NCBI GenBank assembly: GCA_951799405.1
Contig: OX637339.1
Span: 19,778,001-19,842,000, forward strand
Origin: Agapetus fuscipes
Taxonomy: Eukaryota > Arthropoda > Insecta > Trichoptera > Glossosomatidae
DNA: 64,000 nucleotides
Direction of reading: 5' to 3'
Positions 43,598 through 53,282 of the stretch are shown in pieces. How positions within the stretch are numbered: position 1 is the stretch's first letter; each line of letters opens with the position of its first letter. Made by a program: the position numbers and the translations under genes. The notes beneath the pieces were generated by a model. That model worked only from the letters and a program-made list of their open reading frames with translations. It made no database searches and was not told the origin of the DNA.

Positions 43598-43923
43598 ACG
43601 CAACTAAGCTACACACATAGAAAAACGTCTTGCCGCATTAACCCCAAAGGGATTTCACATGCAGCAAGAGGAACCTATTTATTTTTACGTGTAAGGGGGC
43701 TGGCATTACGCCGACCACTTCAGTTGAAGTGGAGGTTTCCCAGCTCCCAAGGCGGCTGGTACTCATTTCTTGTAAAGGCTGAGGAAACCTTTCAGGTATT
43801 TTATTTTGTGTTTTGAAATAAACACAAAAACAGCAAATTATTTCTGACACCCTGGGTGGGATTCAAGCCTGAGCTCTCGAGATGGAATGCAAGCACTCTA
43901 CCAACTAAGCTATCGACTGGACG
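43598..43923 (-). repeat. SINE2, full length
   Basis: ACGCAACTAAGCTACACAC to the tRNA head CCAACTAAGCTATCGACTGG; moderately diverged. Confidence 0.85.
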
Positions 43924-44542
43924 ACTCTTCGCTGGGTTGAAATTTTCATGTGACTTTAGAAGTCTTTCCACCCTTAGAGCAACTGGATCTTGCTTAAGGA
44001 TAACCAAGCTCACACAGGGCTCCATACTGAAAGGGTAAATAGCCATCTGTGAATAAAAGGTAAAAACAATGTAGTCGGTGAGTATATCAAAATTTATTTT
44101 CATTCATTTGGGTACAAAACTCGAATAACACTAGTATTATAAAAAATATAGGTATATAAAGATTGTATTGCATGGAATGGCAGTTATAAAATTGTTTAAA
44201 AAAATAAAAAATATATTTTATTATTTAAAAATTATTACAAAAAAATAATTGTATGCTACCATAACAATTTATAAACTAGAAATAGTAATATTAAGAAATT
44301 GAGTACATTCAGGTAAGAATATATATTTTATTTTTCTTTTACACATTAGGTAATGGATAAAATTGACAGTCAATTTATTAAATTGGATAGAATCAAAGGT
44401 AGCAATCTAAAATGATGTGTAGAAATCTCCTTGACTTACAGGAATCAAAACCATAATGTATGTACATACTCCTGACTTTTGAAGAGTATGTATGAGAAAT
44501 TACAAAATATCAACAACAAAAAACAAAGGCTTAGCCTGTCAT

Positions 44543-44719
44543 AGGCTGGTTTTAGTGTCGCGCTGACAACACGCTGACCGTCAGTGCTGACAGCCAAATA
44601 TATGAACTTGTCGCGCTGACAGCTACGCGCCATTCTAAAACGCTTCCTACAGGTTCATACATTTTGAACGGTCAGCGCTGACGGTCAGTGCGTTGTCAGC
44701 GCGACACTAAAACCAGCCT
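44543..44719. mobile_element. 177-bp hairpin MITE
   Basis: AGGCTGGTTTTAGTGTCGCG and its exact inverse at the end; internal CGTCAGTGCTGACAG also pairs. 43,924-44,542 is otherwise unassigned AT-rich sequence. Confidence 0.8.
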
Positions 44720-44804
44720 TAGAGTCCCTACTTGTCTAGACTTGGAATGACGTGACTTTGGAACTCAGGCGGTTTGTAGTTTTCAAATATATTCTTTTTT
44801 CTCA

Positions 44805-44890
44805 AAATGATGATGATGATGAGTTGATGATTTCTTTATAGCGCCGTTTCGTGATGTAGTCACTCCAAGGGCGCTGGTGCAAACGATGCC
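44805..44890 (-). repeat. CR1/L2-like LINE 3' tail
   Basis: GATGATGATGATGAGTTGATGA...GCGCCGTTTCGTGATG...TCACTCCAAGGG. Confidence 0.7.
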
Positions 44891-45169
44891 AGAAATTTGC
44901 TTGTCTCAATACGGGATGTAGCAGAATGGTACCCTCAAAGTTTGCCTATCGCGTACATTCCTATGCATAGAGTGGTTGATTGATTTCTCAACAAATTGTG
45001 AAAATAAAACTATGTTTTTTCATAAAAAAGCTATTTTAAATTGATATTAATACCAATATGTGTTTAGTTAACATGTGAATCAGTTCGAGTGATGTTCATG
45101 CTGTATAAGTTTGATGTGGGAATTCAATTTAAGTGAGTGGACAATTAGCTTTAATTAAAAATGCTCATC

Positions 45170-45600
45170 AATTTAAAAAAACTTGTCGAGCAATGTCCAC
45201 AAGTGACTGTACGGAGGATACCCATCAATGGCTCGGCTCCACCTTATCTGACTGACATGATTTCGCCTGTTGAGATGGATGTGAGGAGGCAGACACTCAG
45301 ATCCGCGGGCGATGGTGCAATCAATTTGGTTCAGCCGCACCGTCAGATCCGTACAAATTTTGAAGACCGTGCTTTCCGTGTTGCGGGTCCGGTGGAGTGG
45401 AACAGACTGCCACCCGGAGTGAAGAACTCCAAATCTGTGGGTATATTTCGCGGAGCTCTCAAGACGCACCTTTTCAAAAAGTCTTATCCGCGATCGGAGA
45501 GGGCCCTTGAGGTGTGACACACACAAAAACGGCGTTCTCTTATCATGTGCAATGAAAAATAAATAAGCCTGATATATATTTATACATACCATCATATATA
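45170..45600 (+). pseudogene. CR1/L2-like LINE C-terminus with 3' tail, 5'-truncated
   Basis: Same frame as the 48.5 kb copy from NGSAPPYLTDMISPVEMDV through EWNRLPPGVKNSK to a stop at about 45489, then the GAGGTGTGACACACACAAAA tail ending AATAAATAAGCCTGATATA. Confidence 0.85.
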
Positions 45601-45649
45601 ATCCAAGTTGCAAAGATATACTGATGTAGTAATAATATTAGAATGATTT

Positions 45650-45908
45650 ATTTATTCCTTGACTTATAGGTTGTTATGCGGCTGACCACCCATAATGTAA
45701 AAATTGGTTCACTTTGCCAATGTCACCTCTGTTTCAGGGAAGGACGGCAAGAGTTGCAAGGCTTATGTTCATTTGAGATTGGGTTTTTATATTGTAGGTC
45801 CACATGCGGCATGTGTTAGCGCGAAATTATACATATCTGCTTGTGGGAATGCATTTAATATAAAACTTAAATGATATATATCTTTGCAGCTTAGATTAGA
45901 TTAGATTT
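45650..45908 (+). repeat. LINE 3' UTR, subfamily B
   Basis: ATTCCTTGACTTATAGGTTG to CTTAGATTAGATTAGAT, immediately followed by the reversed SINE1. Confidence 0.85.
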
Positions 45909-46310
45909 ATTAGGCGAGCGCTGTTTCCGTGTGAATCACACCTCAAGAGCCCTCTGCGAGCTTAGTCGTTGCTGTAGAAAGCGCCAATTCTCAAGCAAGA
46001 CCCAGTTGTTGTAAGGTTGGATGGACCTTTCAGTGACCGGTCTTTGGTAAAGGTTTATGAATTTTTCAACTCAGCGAAGAGCACATTCGAAATATAAACG
46101 TCATATTTTTTGTGCTCCGCCGGGATCCGAATCCATAACCTTCCATTTACGAGTCCGAAGTGTTGCCACTGGACTACGAACGGGTCCAAGATGCCAACGG
46201 CACGCGGTGTACCTGAGCGGTAACCCATCCAAGTACTATCCGCGCCCAATGTTGCTTAACTTCGGCGATCTATGGGAACCGGTGCTATCAACATGGTTAC
46301 GTCGTTGACA
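45908..46310 (-). repeat. Composite SINE: 5S head + tRNA-like unit + SINE1 body + LINE-matching tail
   Basis: The best full-length copy. Minus strand: 5S-like 46310-46193, tRNA-like about 46190-46115 (TAGTCCAGTGG; B box region GGATTCGGATCCC), body, tail GTGTGATTCACACGGAAACA. Confidence 0.9.
46193..46310 (-). pseudogene. 5S rRNA-like sequence (SINE head)
   Basis: About 118 bases ending CACCGCGTGCCGTTGGC, with CGCCGAAGTTAAGCAACATT and TAGTACTTGGATGGGTTACC, parallel to 9555-9672. Confidence 0.88.
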
Positions 46311-46646
46311 TCGTTGACTTGTGTGCATGCATTAAATATAAGCCTTAAACGTTAATATATCTTTGCAACATAGATTATAGAATGACTGAGTTTATGAATT
46401 TATCATGTCACCAAGGAAATCAAAATTTTTGCAAAACAACTAAACAAATAATGATAAAAAAAACGCAATCCAACATCAACAAATACATTCATTAATATTT
46501 TTTAAAAATAAGAGAATTTCTCCTTTTCGGCAATGATGAGTATCCTAATCGAAAATATCAATTTAGATTAATTGTAAGTACTATATAAATTTGTCATAAT
46601 AAAATCTTGTATAAATATAAAATATATATGTACTTACTTATATATA

Positions 46647-46880
46647 TTCTTAGACATTTTAGTCGCCCGTTGAGCCCACGCTTTGACAAACTAATGATGC
46701 ATTTGTATGAAGACCTGTCAATCCAAGATGGCCGCAAGTGAACAGCTGATTACAGTCTTCACACAAAAACTACCAAAATTCGGTAGGTAAGTACATATGA
46801 CCGTGGTCATGAAACTTTCAGCCGAGGCATCATTAGTTTGTCAAAGCGTGGGCTCAACGGGCGACTAAAATGTCTAAGAA
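46647..46880. mobile_element. MITE with 54-bp perfect TIRs
   Basis: TTCTTAGACATTTTAGTCGC... at 46647-46700 returns exactly inverted at 46827-46880; TA on both sides. 46,390-46,646 and 46,881-47,235 are unassigned. Confidence 0.85.
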
Positions 46881-47235
46881 TAGCCCCGATAGAATTCACT
46901 TAAAGAAGTATCAAATTGATGAGAAAGTACTTAGAATTAATTAAATTGTAAGCAGTTAAATTGGAAACATAACATATACATATTTTAATGAATATTATCA
47001 TATACCGTTTTCTGAATTATTTTTCCTCAGCATACATAATTTATTTATTTACAAAGGCACTTAGTAAAAACAAGTCATAGACTAAAATAATTGTGTACAA
47101 TATAAATGAGCAATGAAATGCAACTCAAGAGGGAAGATGGTGTTTGAGGAGTTCGCTTAGGCACTGTGAGCGCTCAAAACAAAAAGCAGTGTTCAACTTA
47201 TATATCAATACCTGAAAAGTTTAACTGAATAAAAA

Positions 47236-47993
47236 CGCAACGCAACTAAGCTACACATATCGCACGTTTAATAATAAAGAGCAATAACTCAAAAAACAAA
47301 AATGTTGAGAAATCACGTTTGAAGGTCAGACAACCAGTACAACTTGTATGGGATGAAAAATGCGACAGATGTTTTATCTCGGTCATATTCGTCCAAATTA
47401 AACGGCTGTCGCATTCTACCTATTCTTCTCGCATTGTTCTTGCGTTTTATTACAAAATCTCGATTTTCCAAATTTTCGAGTTATTGCTCTTTATTATTAA
47501 GCGTGCGATATATAGTGTAACTTCTTGCCTGCGTTATCCCCGAAGGGAACGCATGTGGCGCTTCGGGACCTATTTATTTTCACAGGTAAGGGGGCCGGCC
47601 TCACACCAACCACTTTCAATTGAAGTCGGGGTTTCCCAACTCCCGGGGGGGGCTGGTTCTCATTTCTTGTGAAGGCTGAGTAAGCCTTTGAGATCGAACC
47701 CTTGCTCTCAGCATGGAATACAAGCATTCTACCAATTGAGCTATCAACCTTTTTACGAGCTTGATCGTCGTCGCTACAAAGCGCCAATTCTCAAGCAAGA
47801 CCCAGTTGCTGTAAGGCCGGATGGACCTTTGGTGACCGGTCATTGGTAAAGGTTTTATGTATTTTTTAAACCAGCGAAGAGCAAATTTGAAAATATAAAT
47901 GGTATTTTTTTTGTGCTCCGCCGGGAATCGAACCCAGAACCTTCATATTCAGAGTCCGAAGTGTTACCACTGAACTACAGACCTAACATGGCT
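47236..47993 (-). repeat. Dimeric SINE1-SINE2 with nested MITE
   Basis: Minus-strand order: SINE1 unit (47993-47760), TCGTAAAAAG, SINE2 (47755-47236, with a body deletion near 47690), interrupted at 47261-47507. Confidence 0.85.
47261..47507. mobile_element. 247-bp MITE inside SINE2
   Basis: The ends CGCACGTTTAATAATAAAGA and TCTTTATTATTAAGCGTGCG; 29 of 30 bases match as inverted repeats. ATAT flanks both sides (47257-47260, 47508-47511), also readable as a TA duplication. Confidence 0.88.
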
Positions 47994-48429
47994 TTCTCAG
48001 ATCAATGCACCTTTTTCCTATTTCCATGCGCCTTTGTATAAATCACAAAAAGGCGTAGATAAATTTAGTTTCTTATAATTATTATTATTTATCTTATTCA
48101 GTTTTACCTTTAGTGTATCGATATGGTAAATTGTCCTTAATAATAATCTATTCCCACATGCACTGGAATGTGCCTAAATGGAATATTCAAGTACATATAT
48201 AAAATGGAATCCAATCAAACATCACAGAGTTAAAAATTATTTCATCAATATCAAAATACAATATTCAAAGAAAAATATGTTTTCATATATTATATTAACA
48301 GCACTACATTATGCCATGCTCTCATTTATCATGAAATGTGTAAACAATGTTTATCAAAAACTTAAAATTATTGTGTATTATTGTCCATAAGGTCATTTAA
48401 ATATCTTTCACATCACAAGGAATTTTTGT

Positions 48430-48510
48430 AAACTGTAGCTCTGTCGCCATTCCACTAGGGGTGGCCAGAGCCTCTGCAGAGCTGCCTCAATTTTTTCCTA
48501 TCCTTACATA
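48430..48510 (-). repeat. RTE-like LINE 3' end (GSGHP type), short
   Basis: ACTCTGTCGCCATTCCACTA...GGCCAGAGCCTCTGC. 47,994-48,120 holds repeat C scraps; 48,120-48,429 is unassigned. Confidence 0.7.
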
Positions 48511-48519
48511 TATCTTTCT

Positions 48520-49310
48520 AGGCGCGACCATCTATTGGTCAATGGGGTAGCACTCTCTATAGGAGGTAAGCTGATCCAGCCTTCCGATTCGGTGAGACTT
48601 CTAGGAATCTTACTGGATCGGAACCTGACATTGAAAAGGCAAATAGATGCCACAATGGCTTCCTCCTTTTTTTCACTACGCCAAATAAAGGCGATTAGAA
48701 AGTGTCTTCCGTCAGATGCGGTTAAGACCCTGGTGAGTGCGTTTGTGATGTCTCGGATTGATTATTGCTCAACTCTTTATAGTGGTCAGCCAAAGAAGCA
48801 TTTCAACCGCTTTCAATCTGTGTTGAATTCGGCAGCAAGACTCATATTCGGGATACCCAAATTCGCTCACATCACTCCGCTGTTAAAAAAACTACATTGG
48901 CTTCGTTTCCCGGAGAGGGTGGTCTACCGTGTTTGTCTGATGGTGTATAAAGCCATCAATGGCTTGGCTCCACCTTATCTGACTGACATGATTTCGCCTG
49001 TTGAGATGGGTGTGAGGAGGCAGACACTCAGATCTGCGGGCAATGGTGCAATCAATTTGGTTCAGCCGCACCGTCAGATCCGTACAAATTTTGGAGACCG
49101 TGCTTTCTGTGTTGCGGGTCCGGTGGAGTGGAACAGACTGCCACCCGGAGTGAAGAACTCCAAATCTATGGGCATGTTTCGCGGAGCTCTCAAGACGCAC
49201 CTTTTCAAAAAGTCTTATCCGTGATCGGAGAGGGCCCTTGAGGTGTGACACACACAAAAACGGCGCTCTCTTATCATGTGTAATTAAAAATAAATAAGCC
49301 TGATATATAT
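48520..49310 (+). mobile_element. CR1/L2-like LINE, intact C-terminal part of reverse transcriptase and 3' tail
   Basis: An open frame of 229 codons (48535-49224) to a stop, with RLLGILLDRNLTLKRQID, FVMSRIDYCSTLYSG, FNRFQSVLNSAARLIFGIP, HITPLLKKLHWL and EWNRLPPGVKNSK. This is the thumb/C-terminal region of a non-LTR reverse transcriptase. The 3' UTR (CCTTGAGGTGTGACACACAC ... AATAAATAAGCCTGA) matches the SINE1 tail. The catalytic domain is missing (5'-truncated). Confidence 0.9.
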
Positions 49311-49324
49311 ATATATATATATAT

Positions 49325-49640
49325 ATATCTCTTTCAATTCATTCATATCCATCACATTTTTCATGCATTTTCTACTTTTACGCTCACTTTGTACATCCCA
49401 TTCTTTCACAATATCCTCAATCTGATCACTCCATACTTTTCTCAGTCGTCCCTTCCCTCTTTTTCCTTTCACACTTTCTTTATATATATTATCCTTTGTC
49501 AGTCTATCGTCGTTCATTCTTTCCACATGCCCAAACCATCTCATCACATTCTTTTGTACCTTAACTTTCACATCCTCTTTCAAATTGCATTCTTTCTTTA
49601 CCCATTCATTCCTAACTCTTTTTTAACTCTTTATTTACCT
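49325..49640 (-). pseudogene. RTE-like LINE ORF2 C-terminus
   Basis: Reverse frame with MRWFGHVERMNDDRL, GRLRKVWSDQIEDIVKEW, ending near a TA microsatellite (49302-49327). Confidence 0.85.
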
Positions 49641-49729
49641 AACTCTTTTTTAACTAATTTTTAAATTCGAATTTTGTATTTGTTTTGATGTTAATAAATA
49701 TTATTTATCTATTTTTAAAATGCAATTTG

Positions 49730-49978
49730 TTGTGTTCCTTGACTTATAGGTTTGTATGCGGCTGACCACCCATGCTGTAAAAAATGGGCTCACTTTGCCA
49801 ATGTCACCCCTGTATCAGGGAAGGTCGGCAAGAGTTGCAGGGCTTATGTTCATTTGAAATTGGGTTTTATATAGTAGGTTCACATGCGGCATGTTTGAGC
49901 GTGAACTTGCCCGCTTGTGGGAATACATTTAATATAAATCTTTAATGTAATATATCTTTGCAACTTAGATTATAGACC
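49730..49978 (+). repeat. LINE 3' UTR, subfamily B
   Basis: TGTTCCTTGACTTATAGG to TTGCAACTTAGATTATAGAC. Confidence 0.85.
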
Positions 49979-50034
49979 TTTAAGGTATCGATATGAGTGA
50001 AGCGTATTAACTTTGTAACTAATTGGGCTTGTAT

Positions 50035-50345
50035 CCAGTTGCCATTCCACTAGGCGTGGCCAGTACCTCTTCCGCAGATGCGTCTCCACTTTGTTCTGTC
50101 CTTGCACACTTCCTTCATCTCTTCGACATTCATCGCTTCTTCATGCATGATCTTCTCTTTTTCTCAGACCGTATGTTACAGTCATTTGCAATCTCGTTCA
50201 TGTGATCAATCCATCCTTTCCTCGGTCTTCCCCTTCCACATTTACCTTACACATTATCTCCGTCGTTCATTGTACTCCTTTGTACTTTCACTCATATTCT
50301 CGCACTCATTCATAACGCTGTCATTTCAGACCCTATCATTCAGAG
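50035..50345 (-). pseudogene. RTE-like LINE coding end (GTGHP type)
   Basis: Reverse copy from AGTTGCCATTCCACTAGGCG; coding remains extend to about 50345 with frameshifts. Confidence 0.7.
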
Positions 50346-50471
50346 TCTTATGAGCCATCCCTCTTATAAAAAAAAACATTTCCACAGCACATATATCTAC
50401 CATAAATAGGTTCATACTTACAACAAGAAAGCTGTGGATCGTAAGAAATACATAAAAATTACAATTATATA

Positions 50472-51066
50472 GTGGAGTCTGCACATTAAAATCTGGGGGA
50501 AAAATTTGTGACATCACTTGGCCAGGTTACATGCTACTTACGATAGTTTAAATAATTGTTGAATCTGTACCCTTAGTACGAGTTAAAAAACTTGAGAAAA
50601 GTAAAGTTTACGGAAAATATTAAAGAGTGATTTCTCCCAAAATCTGCCGTTTTTGTTTCTTACACTTATGATCTTGGCAAAAGAGTTACAGTGATAAAGA
50701 AAATCAAGTTCAAACAAACAAAAACGGCAGATTTTGGGGGAAATTACTATTTAATAATTGCCGTAAACTTTACATTACAAGTTTTGCAACTCGTACTAAG
50801 GGTACTGACCACCATCGTCCTGGCGCTGTCATCCATACAAAATAAAATATACAGTCCCACTTAACTAGAAAATTGTGTAGTTACATAGAAAAGGCTCTAA
50901 AGCGCTATGTACTGTATTTATCACATCTGTCATCAGATGCATATATTTCACAATGCTGTAAAATAAAATAAATCCCTGAATATCTGGAATGCAATAATTA
51001 ATTTACTATGTGCGACAACCTGTGATGTCATCCAGCCGAGGAATAGTCTATAAGTGCAGACTCCAT
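50472..51066. mobile_element. MITE with TGGAGTCTGCAC ends, split by another MITE
   Basis: TGGAGTCTGCACATTAAAATC near 50474 and AAGTGCAGACTCCA near 51053-51066 are inverted; inner parts TGTGACATCACTTGGCCAGG / CCTGTGATGTCATCCAGCCG also pair. Confidence 0.65.
50569..50806. mobile_element. Mariner-like MITE (TA target), copy 2
   Basis: CCCTTAGTACGAGTTAAAAA and TTTTGCAACTCGTACTAAGGG flanked by TA, nested in the element at 50472-51066. Confidence 0.8.
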
Positions 51067-51185
51067 CGTGTTATTTGTGAGCAAAGGGCACAACCACCAA
51101 AATAGATATTACTAAGTTTATGATGAATTATTATCCTTGTAGACCACGGTCTAAGAGTCTAAACCAGTAAAAACATATATTAATA

Positions 51186-51644
51186 GTCGGGGAAAAAGTT
51201 TCTTCGCATTTCATTTGAAAATTCAGGTTTTTTTTTTCAAAGTTAATTTACATTTAATTACTGACCATATGTGCCATTTTGTTCGTAGACTATCTGCCAT
51301 CTTGTAGGTAGAGACATGATCCCGTTGCTGTAGAAATTTTGGGACTTCTGATCAAAAAAATGCAACAAGCAGTTTTGGCTCCTCTCTTGATGTTAACCAG
51401 ACACTGCCTATCAATTCTGAAGAAACCTGAAACAGGTGTAAATCTGAAGGTGCAAGGTCAGGGCTGCGTTTTTTTAATCAGAAGTCTCAAAATTTCTACA
51501 GCAACAGGATCATGTCTCTACCTACAAGATGGCAGATAGTCTACAAACAAAATGGCACATATGTACTGTAATTAAATGTAAATTAACTTTGAAAAAAAAT
51601 GACCGGAATTTTCATATAAAATGCAAAGAAACTTTTTCCCCGAC
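51186..51644. mobile_element. Fold-back element with long (about 170-185 bp) arms
   Basis: GTCGGGGAAAAAGTTTCTTC ... and GAAACTTTTTCCCCGAC at the other end; the arms pair through CATATGTGCCATTTTGTT and TCTACCTACAAGATGGCAG. The end sequence is mariner-like; no intact transposase. Confidence 0.8.
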
Positions 51645-51931
51645 CTAATACATTGCGTTAACTAACCTCGATTGCGTAAATCAAAAAAGGTAAGAAAACT
51701 AAATCACTCTCTAAGAGTGCCATTGTATATTCCATGCATTGTTTATTTACCTAATCGAGGTGAATTTCTCCAATGTTTTAAACCTTTGGTACAGATTGCA
51801 GAAATCCTAAGAATTTTAAGTGCCTTTACACACAGAATGCATTCTTTCCGATGTGTCTATGGTTTTTTCTATCCGGTACCGGATCGAAAGTCTAGTAGTG
51901 TATTGGGATGTACGACAGCTTTCATGCAATT

Positions 51932-52236
51932 TATCTGTAGTCCAGTGGCAACACTTCGGACTCGTAAATGGAAGGTTGTGGATTTGAATCCCGGCGGAGC
52001 ACAAAAAATATACCATTTTTATTTCCAAATGTGCTCTTCGCTGGGTTGAGAAATTCATAAATCTTTACCAAAGACCGGTCACTGAAAGGTCCATCCAACC
52101 TTACAACAACTGGGTCTTGCTTGAGAATTGGCGCTTTCTACAGCGACAACCAAGCTCGTAGAGGGCTCTTGAGGTTTGATACACACAAAAACAGCGCTCA
52201 CCAAATAAATCATCCTAATATTACTATTATTATTAT
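51932..52236 (+). repeat. SINE1, near full length
   Basis: TAGTCCAGTGGCAACACTTC to CACCAAATAAATCATCCTAA and an ATT-repeat tail. Confidence 0.9.
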
Positions 52237-52239
52237 CCC

Positions 52240-52780
52240 GCAATCCCATCCGAAACCATTAACAAACCGGACAGAGATTCTTCTGTGTAAAAAGGCATTT
52301 AAGAGTATGTTTAGGAGCAGCTTGATTCGCTGGCATTTAAACCATGGTCTGCACGGATACTTCATTATCTAAAGCCAGCCATAAAAAACATAGCGTCATT
52401 TAAGGCACTTTTCTACAATCCTAACTCACTTGATCACTGTCTTAATGCACTTAACTACTGTCTAAAGGCACTTGTTACTGTATTATATTTGATTCCTAAA
52501 ATTAAATTTAAAAATATGCACAATTTAAAGGAAAGTCCACATGACATAATGTACAGGTAAAATATTATATGCCTGTATTAGATGTAAAATCCCTCACAAA
52601 TGCAATCTCCATATAAGTATTATTGGAATGACTTGATGTAAATATTCACAGAATAAAAATGGACAATGAGATGCAGTAGAAACTTAACTTAGGTAAAAAT
52701 GAGTGGTATACAACCAAAGGCGGCAATCTAGGGGTTTTTTTTAATGAGAAAGAAACATTTCCATATACAGACAGACTCAG
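52240..52780. other. Unassigned intronic sequence
   Basis: No repeat family or coding frame recognised. Confidence 0.4.
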
Positions 52781-52784
52781 TTAT

Positions 52785-52790
52785 TTTATT
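52785..52790 (-). terminator. AATAAA polyadenylation hexamer
   Basis: A minus-strand AATAAA about 490 bp below the BTB stop codon and 25 bp below the open stretch at 52814. It could end the BTB transcript; there is no other support. Confidence 0.25.
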
Positions 52791-52813
52791 TTTTAGTGCA
52801 CAACAGGTTACCC

Positions 52814-53068
52814 CTAGTTACAGTGCACCCTCACAGCTATCAACACAGTAGGAGGAACTTGGTTGCTACACTTTTTAATTGTTGATAAATTGTCTATATT
52901 GGACTTACGTAAGAGCTTTATACTCCAAGTCACAGGGTGTTGCGCCACAGCATCAGTACGGCTTTTCAGTACTTTAAATAAATCATGCCGTCTCCCTCGG
53001 GTATAGTTGACAGGCATATACAACCTGTAGTTTTCCAACAGGGTGGGACTGTCAATTAGAACTCTAGA
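52814..53068 (-). pseudogene. Open stretch with coding look, possible LINE remnant or alternative 3' exon
   Basis: After an acceptor-like CTTTCTAG an open frame of about 82 codons begins VLIDSPTLLENYRLYMPVNY and ends at a TAG near 52814. A phrase YTRGRRHDLF...VTWSIKLLRK resembles the C-terminal TRG...KLWN region of CR1/jockey-type reverse transcriptases, so a decayed LINE end is the more likely reading. Because it lies on the same strand just downstream of the BTB gene, an alternative terminal exon is the other option. Confidence 0.3.
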
Positions 53069-53282
53069 AAGTTAATAACAATATGTAAATATACCATACA
53101 ACGTAAATCTAGTTTCATTTAACCTGTAGCAAAATAAGCCCACACTTAAATATCAGGAAGTAATTGTTAATTACAGGCATAAATTCGCTACAGAAAAGTT
53201 TGACTGTATACGTCCCATTTTCAAAAAACTATCCTATATCACCGTCTTTGGTTCCATAAAACTCAAACATTTCAATAGGAGA

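Noticed and set aside
45173..45613. 146-codon minus-strand frame
   Set aside because: Antisense of the LINE reverse-transcriptase C-terminus on the plus strand.
46193..46310. Functional 5S rRNA gene
   Set aside because: Several substitutions, fused directly to the tRNA-like part of a SINE, no T-run terminator at the 5S end.
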